Positions 28,093-36,542 of a stretch of DNA of 64,000 bases are shown piece by piece. A program made the position numbers and the translations under genes. Source of the stretch: an uncultured Pelagibacteraceae bacterium (GTDB lineage: Bacteria > Pseudomonadota > Alphaproteobacteria > Pelagibacterales > Pelagibacteraceae); assembly GCA_902588965.1 (NCBI GenBank), contig CACIRD010000002.1, positions 124,001-188,000 of the forward strand. The letters are read 5' to 3'. Under the pieces are notes generated by a model. It searched no databases and had not been told where the DNA came from. It saw only the letters and a program-made list of their open reading frames with translations. Each line of letters opens with the position of its first letter. Positions within the stretch are counted from its first letter, which is position 1.

Positions 28093-28362
28093 ATGCTACA
28101 TATTAAATGCCCACATTGTGGACTAAGGTCTCAAAATGAATTTTCATATGGTGGAGATGGTACAATAAAAAGACCTGAACTAAATAAAGAAATATCTGAT
28201 CAAGACTGGAATAACTTTGTTTATAATAGAAAAAGCCCAAGAGGTAAACACGTAGAATTATGGCAACATATTTCTGGTTGTAGACAATGGATTAAGGTTC
28301 AAAGAGATACAGTTACTCACGAAATTTTTCAAACAGCAGATGTAAAACAAGATATCAAATAA
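28093..28362 (+). CDS. soxD: Sarcosine oxidase delta subunit
   Basis: Small zinc-binding delta subunit, 89 residues. The zinc ligands of known structures are conserved in number and position: Cys6 and Cys9 (KCPHCG), His59 and Cys63 (WQHISGC). It stabilises the sarcosine oxidase heterotetramer. It abuts soxB and its stop overlaps the soxA start (TAATG). Confidence 0.96.
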   Translation: MLHIKCPHCGLRSQNEFSYGGDGTIKRPELNKEISDQDWNNFVYNRKSPRGKHVELWQHISGCRQWIKVQRDTVTHEIFQTADVKQDIK

Positions 28363-31358
28363 TGTCCCAAGATTTTAGGTTAGAGAAAATAGGTTTAATT
28401 AATAGAAATAAAAAGATTTCCTTTAAATTTAATGGAAAAAAATATTTTGGCTATGAAGGAGATACATTGGCTTCTGCATTAATTGCTAATGGAATCCATT
28501 TAGTTGGAAGAAGTTTTAAATATCATAGACCAAGAGGTTTTTTTGGTGCAGGCGTTGATGAACCTTATGCAATTGTGCAATTATATAGGAATAATGAAAC
28601 AGAGCCTAATGTTAGGGCTACAGAACAAGAACTTTTCGAAGGACTTGAGGCCAAAAGTGTCAATTGCTGGCCAAGTGTTAATTTTGATATTGGAGCAATA
28701 AATAATTTTTTAAATATTTTTTTTCCCGCTGGTTTTTATTACAAAACTTTTATGTGGCCAAAAAGTTTTTGGTATAAAATTTATGAACCTTTTATAAGAA
28801 AAGCAGCTGGTTTTGGTGCTGCATCTCCAAATCACGACAAGGAGATATATGAACACAAATACGAGTATTGTGATGTTTTAATAACTGGATCTGGACCATC
28901 AGGACTAGCTAGCGCATATGCTGCAGCGAAAAACGGTGCGAAGGTAATTTTAGCTGAAGATAAACCAAGATTTGGTGGAAGTTTACTAACTGACGATGTT
29001 AATATTGGAAATCAAAGTGGAAAAGATTGGGCAAAAAATATTATTTCTGAATTAAAAGAAATGCCAAATGTAATAATAAAAAATAGAGCGCAAGTTTTTG
29101 GTTATTATGATCACAACATGCTAGTTATGTCTGAGAGAATAAGTGACCACTTGCCAAAAACTAATAAATACAAACCTAAGCAAAAACTTTGGTATATAAG
29201 AGCAAAGGAAGTAATAATTTCATCAGGCTCGATTGAGAGACCAATTGTTTTTGGAAATAACGATACTCCAGGCGTAGTTTTATCTTCTGCGGCTAAAGAA
29301 TACTTAAAAGTATATGGTGTACTAGTAGGGAAAAAACCTTTGATATTTACCAACAATGATAGTGCTTATGAAACTGCGATCGAGTTTAAGAAAAACGGAA
29401 TAAATTCTATAGTTTTGGATTCAAGAAAAAATCCAAATTCTGAAATAATAAATGATGCGAAAAATTTAGGAATAGATATAAAATTTTCTCATGTGGTAGT
29501 TTCAGCAAATGGATATAAAAAAGTTAAATCTGCGGAAATTTCAAAAATTTCTGATGATAAAGAGGAATTGGGAAAAGTAGAAAGCATTTTATGTGATTGT
29601 ATTTGTGTTTCTGGTTTTTGGACACCAACTATACATTTAGCTTCACAATCTGGTAACAAAACACAGTTCAATAGTAAAATTGATGCTTTTATACCTGGCA
29701 AATCCAAGCAAAATGAAACTACAGTTGGTTCTGCAAATGGACTATTTTCACTTGAGGAAACTTTAAAAGATTCATTTGATGCTGGTTATCGTTTATCGAA
29801 AAAAATTACGAATAAGGATGACAAATTAAAAGTTCCTCAAGTTTCTGAAAAAAAATCATCTAAGCATGATAAGTTTTGGTGTGTTCCTTTGCCAAAAGGA
29901 AGAAACTATAAAAGATTTTTAGATTTTCAAAATGATGTTACCGTATCAGATGTAGAATTGGCTATTAGAGAAGGATATAGATCAATTGAACATGTTAAAA
30001 GGTACACAACATTAGGAATGGCTACAGATCAAGGAAAAACAAGCAACCTAAATGGTTTGCAACTTGTATCAAACATAGAAAACAAAATCGTACCTTCAGT
30101 TGGGCACACGACATTTAGACCACCTTATACACCAGTTTCTATCGGTGCTATTGTTGGAAGAGAGGTGGGAAAACACTCTAAACCAACAAGAAAATCACCA
30201 ATGCATTTTTGGCACGAGAAACACAATGCAGTTTTTGTAGATGCAGGGATATGGTTGAGACCAAGGTATTATAAACAAGGAAATGAAAATTTGTTTGAAG
30301 CTTCAAAAAGAGAGGCAGCAAATGTAAGAAAAAATGTTGGAGTTTGTGATGTTACAACTTTGGGGAAAATTGATATTAAGGGACCAGATGCAGCAGAATT
30401 TTTGAATAGAGTTTATACAAATGCATGGCTCAAACTTCCTGTAGGTAAGGCGAGATATGGCGTGATGTTGAGAGAAGATGGAATAGTTATGGACGATGGA
30501 ACTACAACTAGAATTTCTGAAAATCATTATCACATGACCACTACAACTGCTCAAGCAGCCAATGTTTTATCTCACTTAGAGTATTATTTACAATTTGTTT
30601 GGCCAGATTTAAATGTTAACGTAGTATCAACAACAGAACAATGGGCGGGTGCTGCAATTGCTGGGCCAAAATCAAGAGAATTAATGCAAAAACTATTTCC
30701 AAATCTAGACTGTTCAAATCAAGCACTTCCTTTTATGGGATACACAGAAAGTAATTTATTTGGTGTACCAGCTAGAATTTTTAGAATTTCATTTTCTGGT
30801 GAACTTGCATATGAAGTTAATGTTGAGTCGAATAATGGAAATTATATGTGGGAAAAAATAATTGAAATTGGAAAAGAATTTAAAATTCAACCATACGGAA
30901 CCGAAGCCTTATCAACTTTGAGAATAGAAATGGGACATGTTGCTGGTTCAGAGCTAGATGGAAGAACAATTCCATACGATAACGGCTTAGAAGGACTACT
31001 AAGTAAAAAAAAGGATTTTATTGGAAAAAGATCTTTGACTAAACAAGCTTTTGTAGCAACTAACAGACAAAGAGTTGTTGGTGTGGTTCCTTTGGATAGA
31101 AAAACAGGTATTCCTGAAGGATCACATCTTGTCAAAAATGTAAACGAAAAAAAGCCGAATCCTAAACTTGGCCATATTTCAGCATCATGCTGGAGTGTTG
31201 AATATGATAATCCTTTTTCTTTAGCAATACTTAAAGATGGAAAAAATATGATTGGCCAGAAATTATTTGCTGTATCTCCACTTAAAAATATATCTATTCC
31301 AGTAGAGATTGTTTCTTCTCACTACGTAGACCCCAAAGGCGAAAGGGTAAGGTCATGA
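28362..31358 (+). CDS. soxA: Sarcosine oxidase alpha subunit
   Basis: A 998-residue alpha subunit. It has an N-terminal ferredoxin-like fold (about 10-105, including FKYHRPRGFFGAG), a dinucleotide-binding region starting DVLITGSGPSGLASAYAAA (about 171-189) that binds NAD, and a C-terminal GcvT-like folate-binding half (about 590-990). The GcvT half receives the methyl-derived C1 unit and forms 5,10-methylene-THF, channelling it away from free formaldehyde. It overlaps soxG by 4 bp. Confidence 0.96.
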   Translation: MSQDFRLEKIGLINRNKKISFKFNGKKYFGYEGDTLASALIANGIHLVGRSFKYHRPRGFFGAGVDEPYAIVQLYRNNETEPNVRATEQELFEGLEAKSVNCWPSVNFDIGAINNFLNIFFPAGFYYKTFMWPKSFWYKIYEPFIRKAAGFGAASPNHDKEIYEHKYEYCDVLITGSGPSGLASAYAAAKNGAKVILAEDKPRFGGSLLTDDVNIGNQSGKDWAKNIISELKEMPNVIIKNRAQVFGYYDHNMLVMSERISDHLPKTNKYKPKQKLWYIRAKEVIISSGSIERPIVFGNNDTPGVVLSSAAKEYLKVYGVLVGKKPLIFTNNDSAYETAIEFKKNGINSIVLDSRKNPNSEIINDAKNLGIDIKFSHVVVSANGYKKVKSAEISKISDDKEELGKVESILCDCICVSGFWTPTIHLASQSGNKTQFNSKIDAFIPGKSKQNETTVGSANGLFSLEETLKDSFDAGYRLSKKITNKDDKLKVPQVSEKKSSKHDKFWCVPLPKGRNYKRFLDFQNDVTVSDVELAIREGYRSIEHVKRYTTLGMATDQGKTSNLNGLQLVSNIENKIVPSVGHTTFRPPYTPVSIGAIVGREVGKHSKPTRKSPMHFWHEKHNAVFVDAGIWLRPRYYKQGNENLFEASKREAANVRKNVGVCDVTTLGKIDIKGPDAAEFLNRVYTNAWLKLPVGKARYGVMLREDGIVMDDGTTTRISENHYHMTTTTAQAANVLSHLEYYLQFVWPDLNVNVVSTTEQWAGAAIAGPKSRELMQKLFPNLDCSNQALPFMGYTESNLFGVPARIFRISFSGELAYEVNVESNNGNYMWEKIIEIGKEFKIQPYGTEALSTLRIEMGHVAGSELDGRTIPYDNGLEGLLSKKKDFIGKRSLTKQAFVATNRQRVVGVVPLDRKTGIPEGSHLVKNVNEKKPNPKLGHISASCWSVEYDNPFSLAILKDGKNMIGQKLFAVSPLKNISIPVEIVSSHYVDPKGERVRS

Positions 31359-31942
31359 CAGCAATATCACCATTATCGAATATAATAAAAAAAGGATTAT
31401 TTGGCGATTATGAGAATAAAAACGAGAATGATTTGGTTAAAATTAAAGAATTGAATGATTTATTAATTGTTCAAATTGTACAATATCAAAGTTCAAAATT
31501 AGAAATAGAGAATTTAAAAGTTGATAATATTAATTTTTCAAGGGAAGCATTAACAACAGCTTGTAATGATAATACTAGGATACTTTGGTTTGCTCCAAGA
31601 AATTGGATGTTAGTTTCGAAAAAAAAAGAATTAATTAATAATGTAAAAAAAACTTTTAACGATAGTGATTTCGCAGTTACTGACTTATCTCAATCAAGAA
31701 CAATTATAGAAATTTGTGGTAAAAATTCTAAAGAAGTATTAAAAAAAGGGTGTCCATTTAACTTCAATATTTTAAAAAAAAACATGTGTTTAAATTCTAT
31801 TTTTAATGGAGTAACAATCACGATTGATTTGATTGAAGAAAATCCTGACAGGATTAGATTGTTTGCATTAAGAAGTTTTGGAGAGTCGTTATATCATTCA
31901 ATAACTGATGCTTCGTTAGAGTTTGGTTATAAAATTGATTAA
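31355..31942 (+). CDS. soxG: Sarcosine oxidase gamma subunit
   Basis: A 195-residue gamma subunit, last of soxBDAG. It is the most variable subunit; the segments ALTTACNDNTRILWFAPRNW (about 69-88) and DLSQSRTIIEICGKNSKEVL (about 108-127) fit the family's GcvT-related fold. It overlaps soxA by 4 bp. No other start is needed. The product completes a tetramer that produces glycine, which feeds gcvTHP. Confidence 0.92.
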   Translation: MTAISPLSNIIKKGLFGDYENKNENDLVKIKELNDLLIVQIVQYQSSKLEIENLKVDNINFSREALTTACNDNTRILWFAPRNWMLVSKKKELINNVKKTFNDSDFAVTDLSQSRTIIEICGKNSKEVLKKGCPFNFNILKKNMCLNSIFNGVTITIDLIEENPDRIRLFALRSFGESLYHSITDASLEFGYKID

Positions 31943-31954
31943 ATTCTTTTTTTA

Positions 31955-32013
31955 TGGCCCATAATGGCCAGAAATTCACACTTAGAAACTTGTACTGAAC
32001 AAAGAAATCAGTA
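31955..32013 (+). promoter_or_regulatory. Two short inverted repeats in the leader of the 32.04 kb lipoprotein gene
   Basis: The 97-bp gap after soxG holds TGGCC-CATAAT-GGCCA (31955-31970) and TACTGA-ACAAAGAAA-TCAGTA (31993-32013), both perfect. Neither is followed by a T run on the plus strand. They are followed by GAGGG, the ribosome site of the next gene. They may be structures in the 5' leader or a soxG 3' end; function is not known. Confidence 0.4.
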
Positions 32014-32039
32014 TTAATAGAGCCCAGGGAATCGAGGGA

Positions 32040-32396
32040 ATGAAAAAATATTGTTTGTATTTCGTACTATTTGTTTTAGCGAGTGGATGCTATCAATCAT
32101 CAGCTTCATTAGTAGGACCCGCATATACTTTAACTAGCACAGGTAATGTTTATCAAACTGGCCTGACATATGGCTTAAATAAAACTTTGGAAAAAAAGAC
32201 AGGTTTATCTACAGTAGAGCATGGAAAAAAAATTCTAGCAAGAATTGAAAAACAAACGTTGATAATCAATAATTACTCTAAACAACAAAAAGAAAAAATT
32301 AAAAAAAAATTTATGGATACAAAGGAAGATCACGAGGCGTTCTTGGCGAGTGTTAAAGCAAATATTGAAAAAACTAAAGGAAACCTACTAGACTAA
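32040..32396 (+). CDS. Small lipoprotein of unknown function
   Basis: A 118-residue protein with a signal peptide ending in the lipobox LASGC (Cys17). The mature N-terminus contains LVGPAYTLTSTGNVYQTGLT, then a Lys/Glu-rich helical C-terminus likely to form a coiled coil. I have seen similar short sequences repeatedly in SAR11 genomes but know of no function. A GAGGG ribosome site precedes the ATG. It is separated from soxG by 97 bp, so it is probably an independent unit. Confidence 0.75.
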   Translation: MKKYCLYFVLFVLASGCYQSSASLVGPAYTLTSTGNVYQTGLTYGLNKTLEKKTGLSTVEHGKKILARIEKQTLIINNYSKQQKEKIKKKFMDTKEDHEAFLASVKANIEKTKGNLLD

Positions 32397-32445
32397 ATTT
32401 AGATATATAAATTTTAGTTGGTTTCAGTCTATTTTATATTATACG

Positions 32446-32467
32446 TCGATATAATTTATGATATCGA
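32446..32467. promoter_or_regulatory. Perfect inverted repeat spanning the GNAT gene start codon
   Basis: TCGATAT (32446-32452) and ATATCGA (32461-32467) are separated by AATTTATG, so the start codon at 32458 lies in the loop or centre. No Shine-Dalgarno is present. This could be an operator or an RNA hairpin that shields the start. Confidence 0.35.
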
Positions 32468-32913
32468 TCGAAGGAAATTTTGAAAACCCTGAGGTTAACG
32501 AACTACTGATTAAGCATTTCAAAGAGCTTAAATCTGTTTCGCCAGAAGGTAGTGCGCATGTTTTGGATATTCCCGGATTAAAAATCTCGAGTATAAAATT
32601 TTGGAGCATATGGGAAGAAAATATTTTGATTGGGTGTGGAGCATTAAAATTTCTAAATAAAAACCATGGCGAGTTTAAATCTATTCGAGTAGTTGATAAT
32701 TTTAGAAAAAAAGGTTTTGGTTTTAAAATTATAGAACATCTAATAAAAGAAGCAAAAAAATTAAATATAAATAAACTTAGTTTAGAAACAGGATCAGGAG
32801 ATTTTTTTATACCAGCTAGAAAACTTTTTAAAAAAGTAGGTTTTAAAGAATGTGTACCTTTTGCACATTACAAAGAGGATCTAAACTCTTTTTATATGAG
32901 CCTAGATATATAA
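32458..32913 (+). CDS. GNAT family N-acetyltransferase
   Basis: A 151-residue single-domain GNAT. The acetyl-CoA loop is RKKGFGFKIIEHLIKEA (about 82-98, R-x-x-G-x-G type), preceded by the beta-4 strand GEFKSIRVVDNF and followed by LSLETGSGDFFIPARKLFKK. It is similar to the PhnO/YafP-like small acetyltransferases. The acceptor is unknown. The gene starts without an obvious ribosome site, with its ATG inside an inverted repeat, and is convergent with the metal-dependent hydrolase (2 bp apart). Confidence 0.85.
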   Translation: MISIEGNFENPEVNELLIKHFKELKSVSPEGSAHVLDIPGLKISSIKFWSIWEENILIGCGALKFLNKNHGEFKSIRVVDNFRKKGFGFKIIEHLIKEAKKLNINKLSLETGSGDFFIPARKLFKKVGFKECVPFAHYKEDLNSFYMSLDI

Positions 32914-32915
32914 TA

Positions 32916-33734
32916 CTAATCAATAAGTTCTAAGATTTTTTTAAATTCACCAATTTTAAAAATTATTGCATTCTCTTTTTTAAAGCCATACTTTTGTGCA
33001 TTTTCTTTAAATCTAGAAGCAGGCTCCATAATAGGTTCTAGAGACAAAACAACAGTTCCCCAATGCATACCTATAATTTTTTTACTTTTTAAATCTTTTC
33101 CAATATTTAAAGCCTCTTCAGGATTTGTATGATATATAGATTTATCTTTTCTAGGTGACATTGGATAAAAATTGTAAGCACCAATATTAATAAAAGATAA
33201 ATCAATAGGTCCATATTTTTCTCCTAATTCTTTATAAATGTTTCCATATCCAGTGTCACAAGCAAAAAAGATTTTTTTACCATTATACTCAATTAAAAAA
33301 CTCCCCCATAAAGTTTTGTTTGTGTCCCACAAACTTCTTTTAGACCAATGCACTGCAGGCAAAAAAGTAATTTTAAGATTTTTTAATTCAATTTCATCAT
33401 ACCAATCCATTTCAATTACATTTGAAAAACCATTATTTGTAAAATATTTTCCAAGTTTAAGTGGGGTTAAAACTTTTGATTTTTTAAAAGGAAATCGTTG
33501 TATAGTTCTCGTACTTAAGTGGTCGTAATGATTATGAGTTAATAAAAATAAATTGATATTTGGTAAATCTTTAAGATCTATTGCAGGCTCAACGTATCTT
33601 TTAGGTCCAAATATTAATGGTCCCATATTTTTTTCAAAAACTGGATCAGTAATTATAGTTGTTTCTCCAATTTTTATTAGAAAAGTAGCATGACCTATCC
33701 ATCCTATGTAGTCATGATTTTTATAATCATTCAT
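32916..33734 (-). CDS. MBL-fold metal-dependent hydrolase (NAPE-PLD/UlaG-like), main part
   Basis: Metallo-beta-lactamase fold enzyme of 272 residues from the first available ATG. Metal ligands: LTHNHYDHLS (His67, His69, Asp71, His72), the later HWSKRS His, FFACDTGYG Asp and GMHWGTV His. The N-terminus DYIGWIGHATFLIKIGETTI is typical of NAPE-PLD-like proteins that act on phosphoesters or lactones. The frame upstream of this ATG stays open for 22 more codons to a TAA at 33801-33803, and beyond that stop the same frame encodes a signal peptide and a matching N-terminal segment. The gene is therefore probably longer in ancestors and disrupted by a nonsense codon here. Confidence 0.85.
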   Translation of the reverse strand: MNDYKNHDYIGWIGHATFLIKIGETTIITDPVFEKNMGPLIFGPKRYVEPAIDLKDLPNINLFLLTHNHYDHLSTRTIQRFPFKKSKVLTPLKLGKYFTNNGFSNVIEMDWYDEIELKNLKITFLPAVHWSKRSLWDTNKTLWGSFLIEYNGKKIFFACDTGYGNIYKELGEKYGPIDLSFINIGAYNFYPMSPRKDKSIYHTNPEEALNIGKDLKSKKIIGMHWGTVVLSLEPIMEPASRFKENAQKYGFKKENAIIFKIGEFKKILELID

Positions 33735-33800
33735 GATTTTTAAAACTGTTTTTTTTTCAATTATGTGAGTTTTTGGAATATCGATTTTAATTTTTTTTTT

Positions 33801-33977
33801 TTATTTATTAAAAGTTTTAAAACTCCAATTAAAACCATATTCCTCTATTTTTGGGGATCCTTCAGGATTTCTAAAAGTTCCATCTGGCTTATGATGATAA
33901 GGTTTATTTTCCATTGAAATTACTAAAGAATTATTAACATAAAATATAAATAAGAAAATTATAAAATTAATTTTCAT
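33801..33977 (-). pseudogene. Detached N-terminal part of the MBL-fold hydrolase
   Basis: A 58-residue frame starting at the ATG at 33977: signal peptide MKINFIIFLFIFYVNNSLVI, then ENKPYHHKPDGTFRNPEGSP and NWSFKTFNK, ending at TAA 33801-33803. The next codon in the same frame begins KKKIKIDIPKTHIIEK and runs without a stop into the hydrolase ATG at 33734 (33977 and 33734 are 243 bp = 81 codons apart). The exported N-terminus followed by a Lys-rich linker is common in NAPE-PLD-like proteins. The stop most simply replaces one codon, for example GAA to TAA. It sits beside a run of twelve A residues, so a sequencing or assembly error should be considered. Confidence 0.7.
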
Positions 33978-33980
33978 TAA

Positions 33981-35030
33981 TTATATTTTGAAAATTTTTG
34001 TTAAATGACCCATTTTTCGTTTTGGCTTGACTTTTGTTTTTTTGTAATCAAAAAAAAATTCATTTTCACTTATTTTTTTGTTTCTATATTTTAATATGTC
34101 ATCACCGATTAAATTGATCATTTGTGCATTAAAATTTTTTTTTGTATTTAATTTTTCTAATTCACAAACAGCCCTAATATGATTTTCAAATTGACTGATA
34201 TTATGTGAGTTAATAGTTAAATGTCCTGAATTATGAACACGAGGAGCTATTTCATTTACATAAAGATTATCTTTTTTATCTATAAAAAATTCCACACAAA
34301 GTGTTCCAACATAATTTAATTCCTCAGCTATTTGTATTGCACATTTTTTCGACGATAATGATAAGTCATTACTTACTTCTGCTGGAATTTTTGAAGATCT
34401 TAATATTTGTTCCTTATGTACATTTTCAATAGGTTCATAAGTTTCGTAACTATTTTTATTAAATCGAGTTAAAACTACTGAAATTTCTTTTTTCAAATCG
34501 ATTAACTTTTCCAAAATAAATTCTTTTTTATAATCTATTTTAAAATTTATTAAATCACTGACAGAATTTAATTTAAATTGTCCTTTTCCATCATATCCCA
34601 ATGTGCAAGTTTTAAGTAAACCAGGAAGTAAATTTTTGTTATTTTTTATATCTAATTCACTTTTTATAAATTTGTAATCTGTCGTTTTTATATTTAATTT
34701 ATTAATGAAATTTTTTTCAGAAAATCTATTTTGTACAATCTTATTAATTTCTGGATTAGGGTATACTTTTTTTTTTAAATTAATTTTTTTAAGTGTATCG
34801 TAGGGTATGTTTTCAAATTCAAAAGTCACTACATCAACTTTTTCTATGAAATTATATATTTGTTCATCATTTTGATAGTTGCCAAAAATAAAATAATCAC
34901 AATAATTTTTTGCTGGAGCCTCTTCATCATCAGAAAAAATAGTAGTTTTGATATTCAACTTCTTAGCAGCCATCGCTAATAAGCTTCCTAGTTGACCTCC
35001 ACCGATAATTCCAAGATTTACTTTGGTCAT
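33981..35030 (-). CDS. purK: N5-carboxyaminoimidazole ribonucleotide synthase
   Basis: ATP-grasp enzyme of purine synthesis, 349 residues, converting AIR, bicarbonate and ATP to N5-CAIR. The N-terminus LGIIGGGQLGSLLAMAAKKL (residues 6-25) is diagnostic. KTCTLGYDGKGQFKL (about 141-155) is the ATP-grasp loop and NEIAPRVHNSGHLTI (about 271-285) the metal/ATP site. It follows purE by 2 bp on the minus strand. The stop lies 4 bp before the ATG of the disrupted hydrolase, which may be read through from this operon. Confidence 0.95.
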   Translation of the reverse strand: MTKVNLGIIGGGQLGSLLAMAAKKLNIKTTIFSDDEEAPAKNYCDYFIFGNYQNDEQIYNFIEKVDVVTFEFENIPYDTLKKINLKKKVYPNPEINKIVQNRFSEKNFINKLNIKTTDYKFIKSELDIKNNKNLLPGLLKTCTLGYDGKGQFKLNSVSDLINFKIDYKKEFILEKLIDLKKEISVVLTRFNKNSYETYEPIENVHKEQILRSSKIPAEVSNDLSLSSKKCAIQIAEELNYVGTLCVEFFIDKKDNLYVNEIAPRVHNSGHLTINSHNISQFENHIRAVCELEKLNTKKNFNAQMINLIGDDILKYRNKKISENEFFFDYKKTKVKPKRKMGHLTKIFKI

Positions 35031-35032
35031 TT

Positions 35033-35524
35033 TTATCTAGGTTTTTTTTTTACAGATTTTGTTTGTTTATTTTTCCAAATCTCGATTCGTTTTTTTAATT
35101 TATTATCGTAAATAGACATTATAGATGCAGAAAGAAGTGCAGCGTTAATTGCACCATCAATACCTATTGCTACAGTCCCAACTGGTATACCTTTTGGCAT
35201 TTGAACAATTGAAAGCAAACTGTCTAACCCTTTTAATTTTTTACTTTCAATTGGCACACCTATTACTGGCAAGTTAGTTAATGAAGCTATCATACCAGGC
35301 AAGTGTGCTGATCCACCAGCTCCAGCTATAATCACTGAAAAATTATTTTTTTCAGCTTTTTTAGCAAAATCAAACATTCTATTTGGTGTTCTATGAGCGG
35401 AAACAATTTTTGCCTCATATTTAATTTTAAGCATTTTAAGTATTTTAACTGCTGATTTCATTGTTGAGTAGTCAGATTGACTTCCCATAACTATTGCGAC
35501 TTTATAATTTTTTTTATTAATCAT
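35033..35524 (-). CDS. purE: N5-carboxyaminoimidazole ribonucleotide mutase
   Basis: A 163-residue PurE, converting N5-CAIR to CAIR. Motifs: [13 protein letters not shown] (13-25), SAHRTP (about 42-47) with the catalytic His, and [12 protein letters not shown] (about 67-78). The C-terminal tail is short and Lys-rich. It is first in purEK, with a 49-bp gap to the divergent dipeptidase gene. Confidence 0.95.
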   Translation of the reverse strand: MINKKNYKVAIVMGSQSDYSTMKSAVKILKMLKIKYEAKIVSAHRTPNRMFDFAKKAEKNNFSVIIAGAGGSAHLPGMIASLTNLPVIGVPIESKKLKGLDSLLSIVQMPKGIPVGTVAIGIDGAINAALLSASIMSIYDNKLKKRIEIWKNKQTKSVKKKPR

Positions 35525-35573
35525 TTGTATGTTTTAATATCAAATATTTAAACACTAATATATATTTAATAAC

Positions 35574-36542
35574 ATGAATTATAAAATTGATAATCTTCAG
35601 TACTGTAAATGGTCTCGAGAAGTATTTCAAATAAATAGAGATGCAGGATTAGACGCAGTTCATGTTACCGTTGTTTATCATGAAGATTATGATGAATTTT
35701 TAGATAGAGTTACAGAGTGGGATAGTCATTTTAAAGAAAATTCCGATTTGATTTTCCAAGGAAAATCTTTTAAAGACATAGAAAAAGCAAAAAAAGAAAA
35801 TAAAACTGCAATTTTTTTTGGATTTCAAAATTGTTCACCTATTGAGGATGATTTAGGATTGATTGAGAAGGTTTATGAAAAAGGATGTAGGTTTATGCAA
35901 CTTACCTACAATAATCAATCCTTATTAGCCACAGGGTGCTATGAAAAAAATGATAGTGGAGTAACTAACTTTGGAAAAGAAGCAATTAAAGAAATGAATA
36001 GACTGGGAATAGTAATTGATATGTCACACTCTGCAGAAAAAAGTACATTAGATGCAATAGATATAAGTCAAAAACCAATAGCAATTACACATGCAAATCC
36101 AAGTTTTTGGCACAATGCTCTAAGAAATAAATCAGACAAACTTTTGAAAGCCTTAGCCAAAAGCAATGGAATGCTTGGTTTATCACTATATGCTCATCAT
36201 TTAAAAGATGGCACAAACTGTAAGTTAGAAAGTTTTTGTGAGATGGTAGCAAAAACAGCTGAGATTGTAGGAGTAGATAATTTAGGTATAGGTTCTGATC
36301 TTTGTCTAAATCAACCAGATAGCGTTGTTGAATGGATGAGAAATGGAACCTGGGCTAATACACAAAATTTTGGAGAAGGGTCAAAAAAAAAACCTGGTTT
36401 TCCAAAGCAACCAGGTTGGTTTGTTGATGCTAGAGGATTTAAAAATTTGGAGATTGGATTAAAAAAAATTGGATTTAATGTTGGGGAAATTAACAAAATA
36501 CTAGGCAATAATTGGTATAATTTTTATAAAGGAATAAATTAG
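35574..36542 (+). CDS. Membrane dipeptidase (peptidase M19) family protein
   Basis: A 322-residue M19 family protein. Clear motifs are NCSPIEDDLGLIEKVYEKG, MQLTYNNQSLLATGCYE, DMSHSAEKSTLDAI (His of the zinc site), ITHANPSFWHNALRNKSD and GIGSDLCLNQPD. The usual N-terminal H-x-D metal motif is missing: the start reads MNYKIDNLQYCKWSREVFQI. This is a known subgroup feature, so activity on ordinary dipeptides is uncertain. Related dipeptidases lie in glycine betaine/dimethylglycine catabolism loci of Pseudomonas, which fits this window. It overlaps the next gene by 1 bp (TAGTG). Confidence 0.85.
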   Translation: MNYKIDNLQYCKWSREVFQINRDAGLDAVHVTVVYHEDYDEFLDRVTEWDSHFKENSDLIFQGKSFKDIEKAKKENKTAIFFGFQNCSPIEDDLGLIEKVYEKGCRFMQLTYNNQSLLATGCYEKNDSGVTNFGKEAIKEMNRLGIVIDMSHSAEKSTLDAIDISQKPIAITHANPSFWHNALRNKSDKLLKALAKSNGMLGLSLYAHHLKDGTNCKLESFCEMVAKTAEIVGVDNLGIGSDLCLNQPDSVVEWMRNGTWANTQNFGEGSKKKPGFPKQPGWFVDARGFKNLEIGLKKIGFNVGEINKILGNNWYNFYKGIN

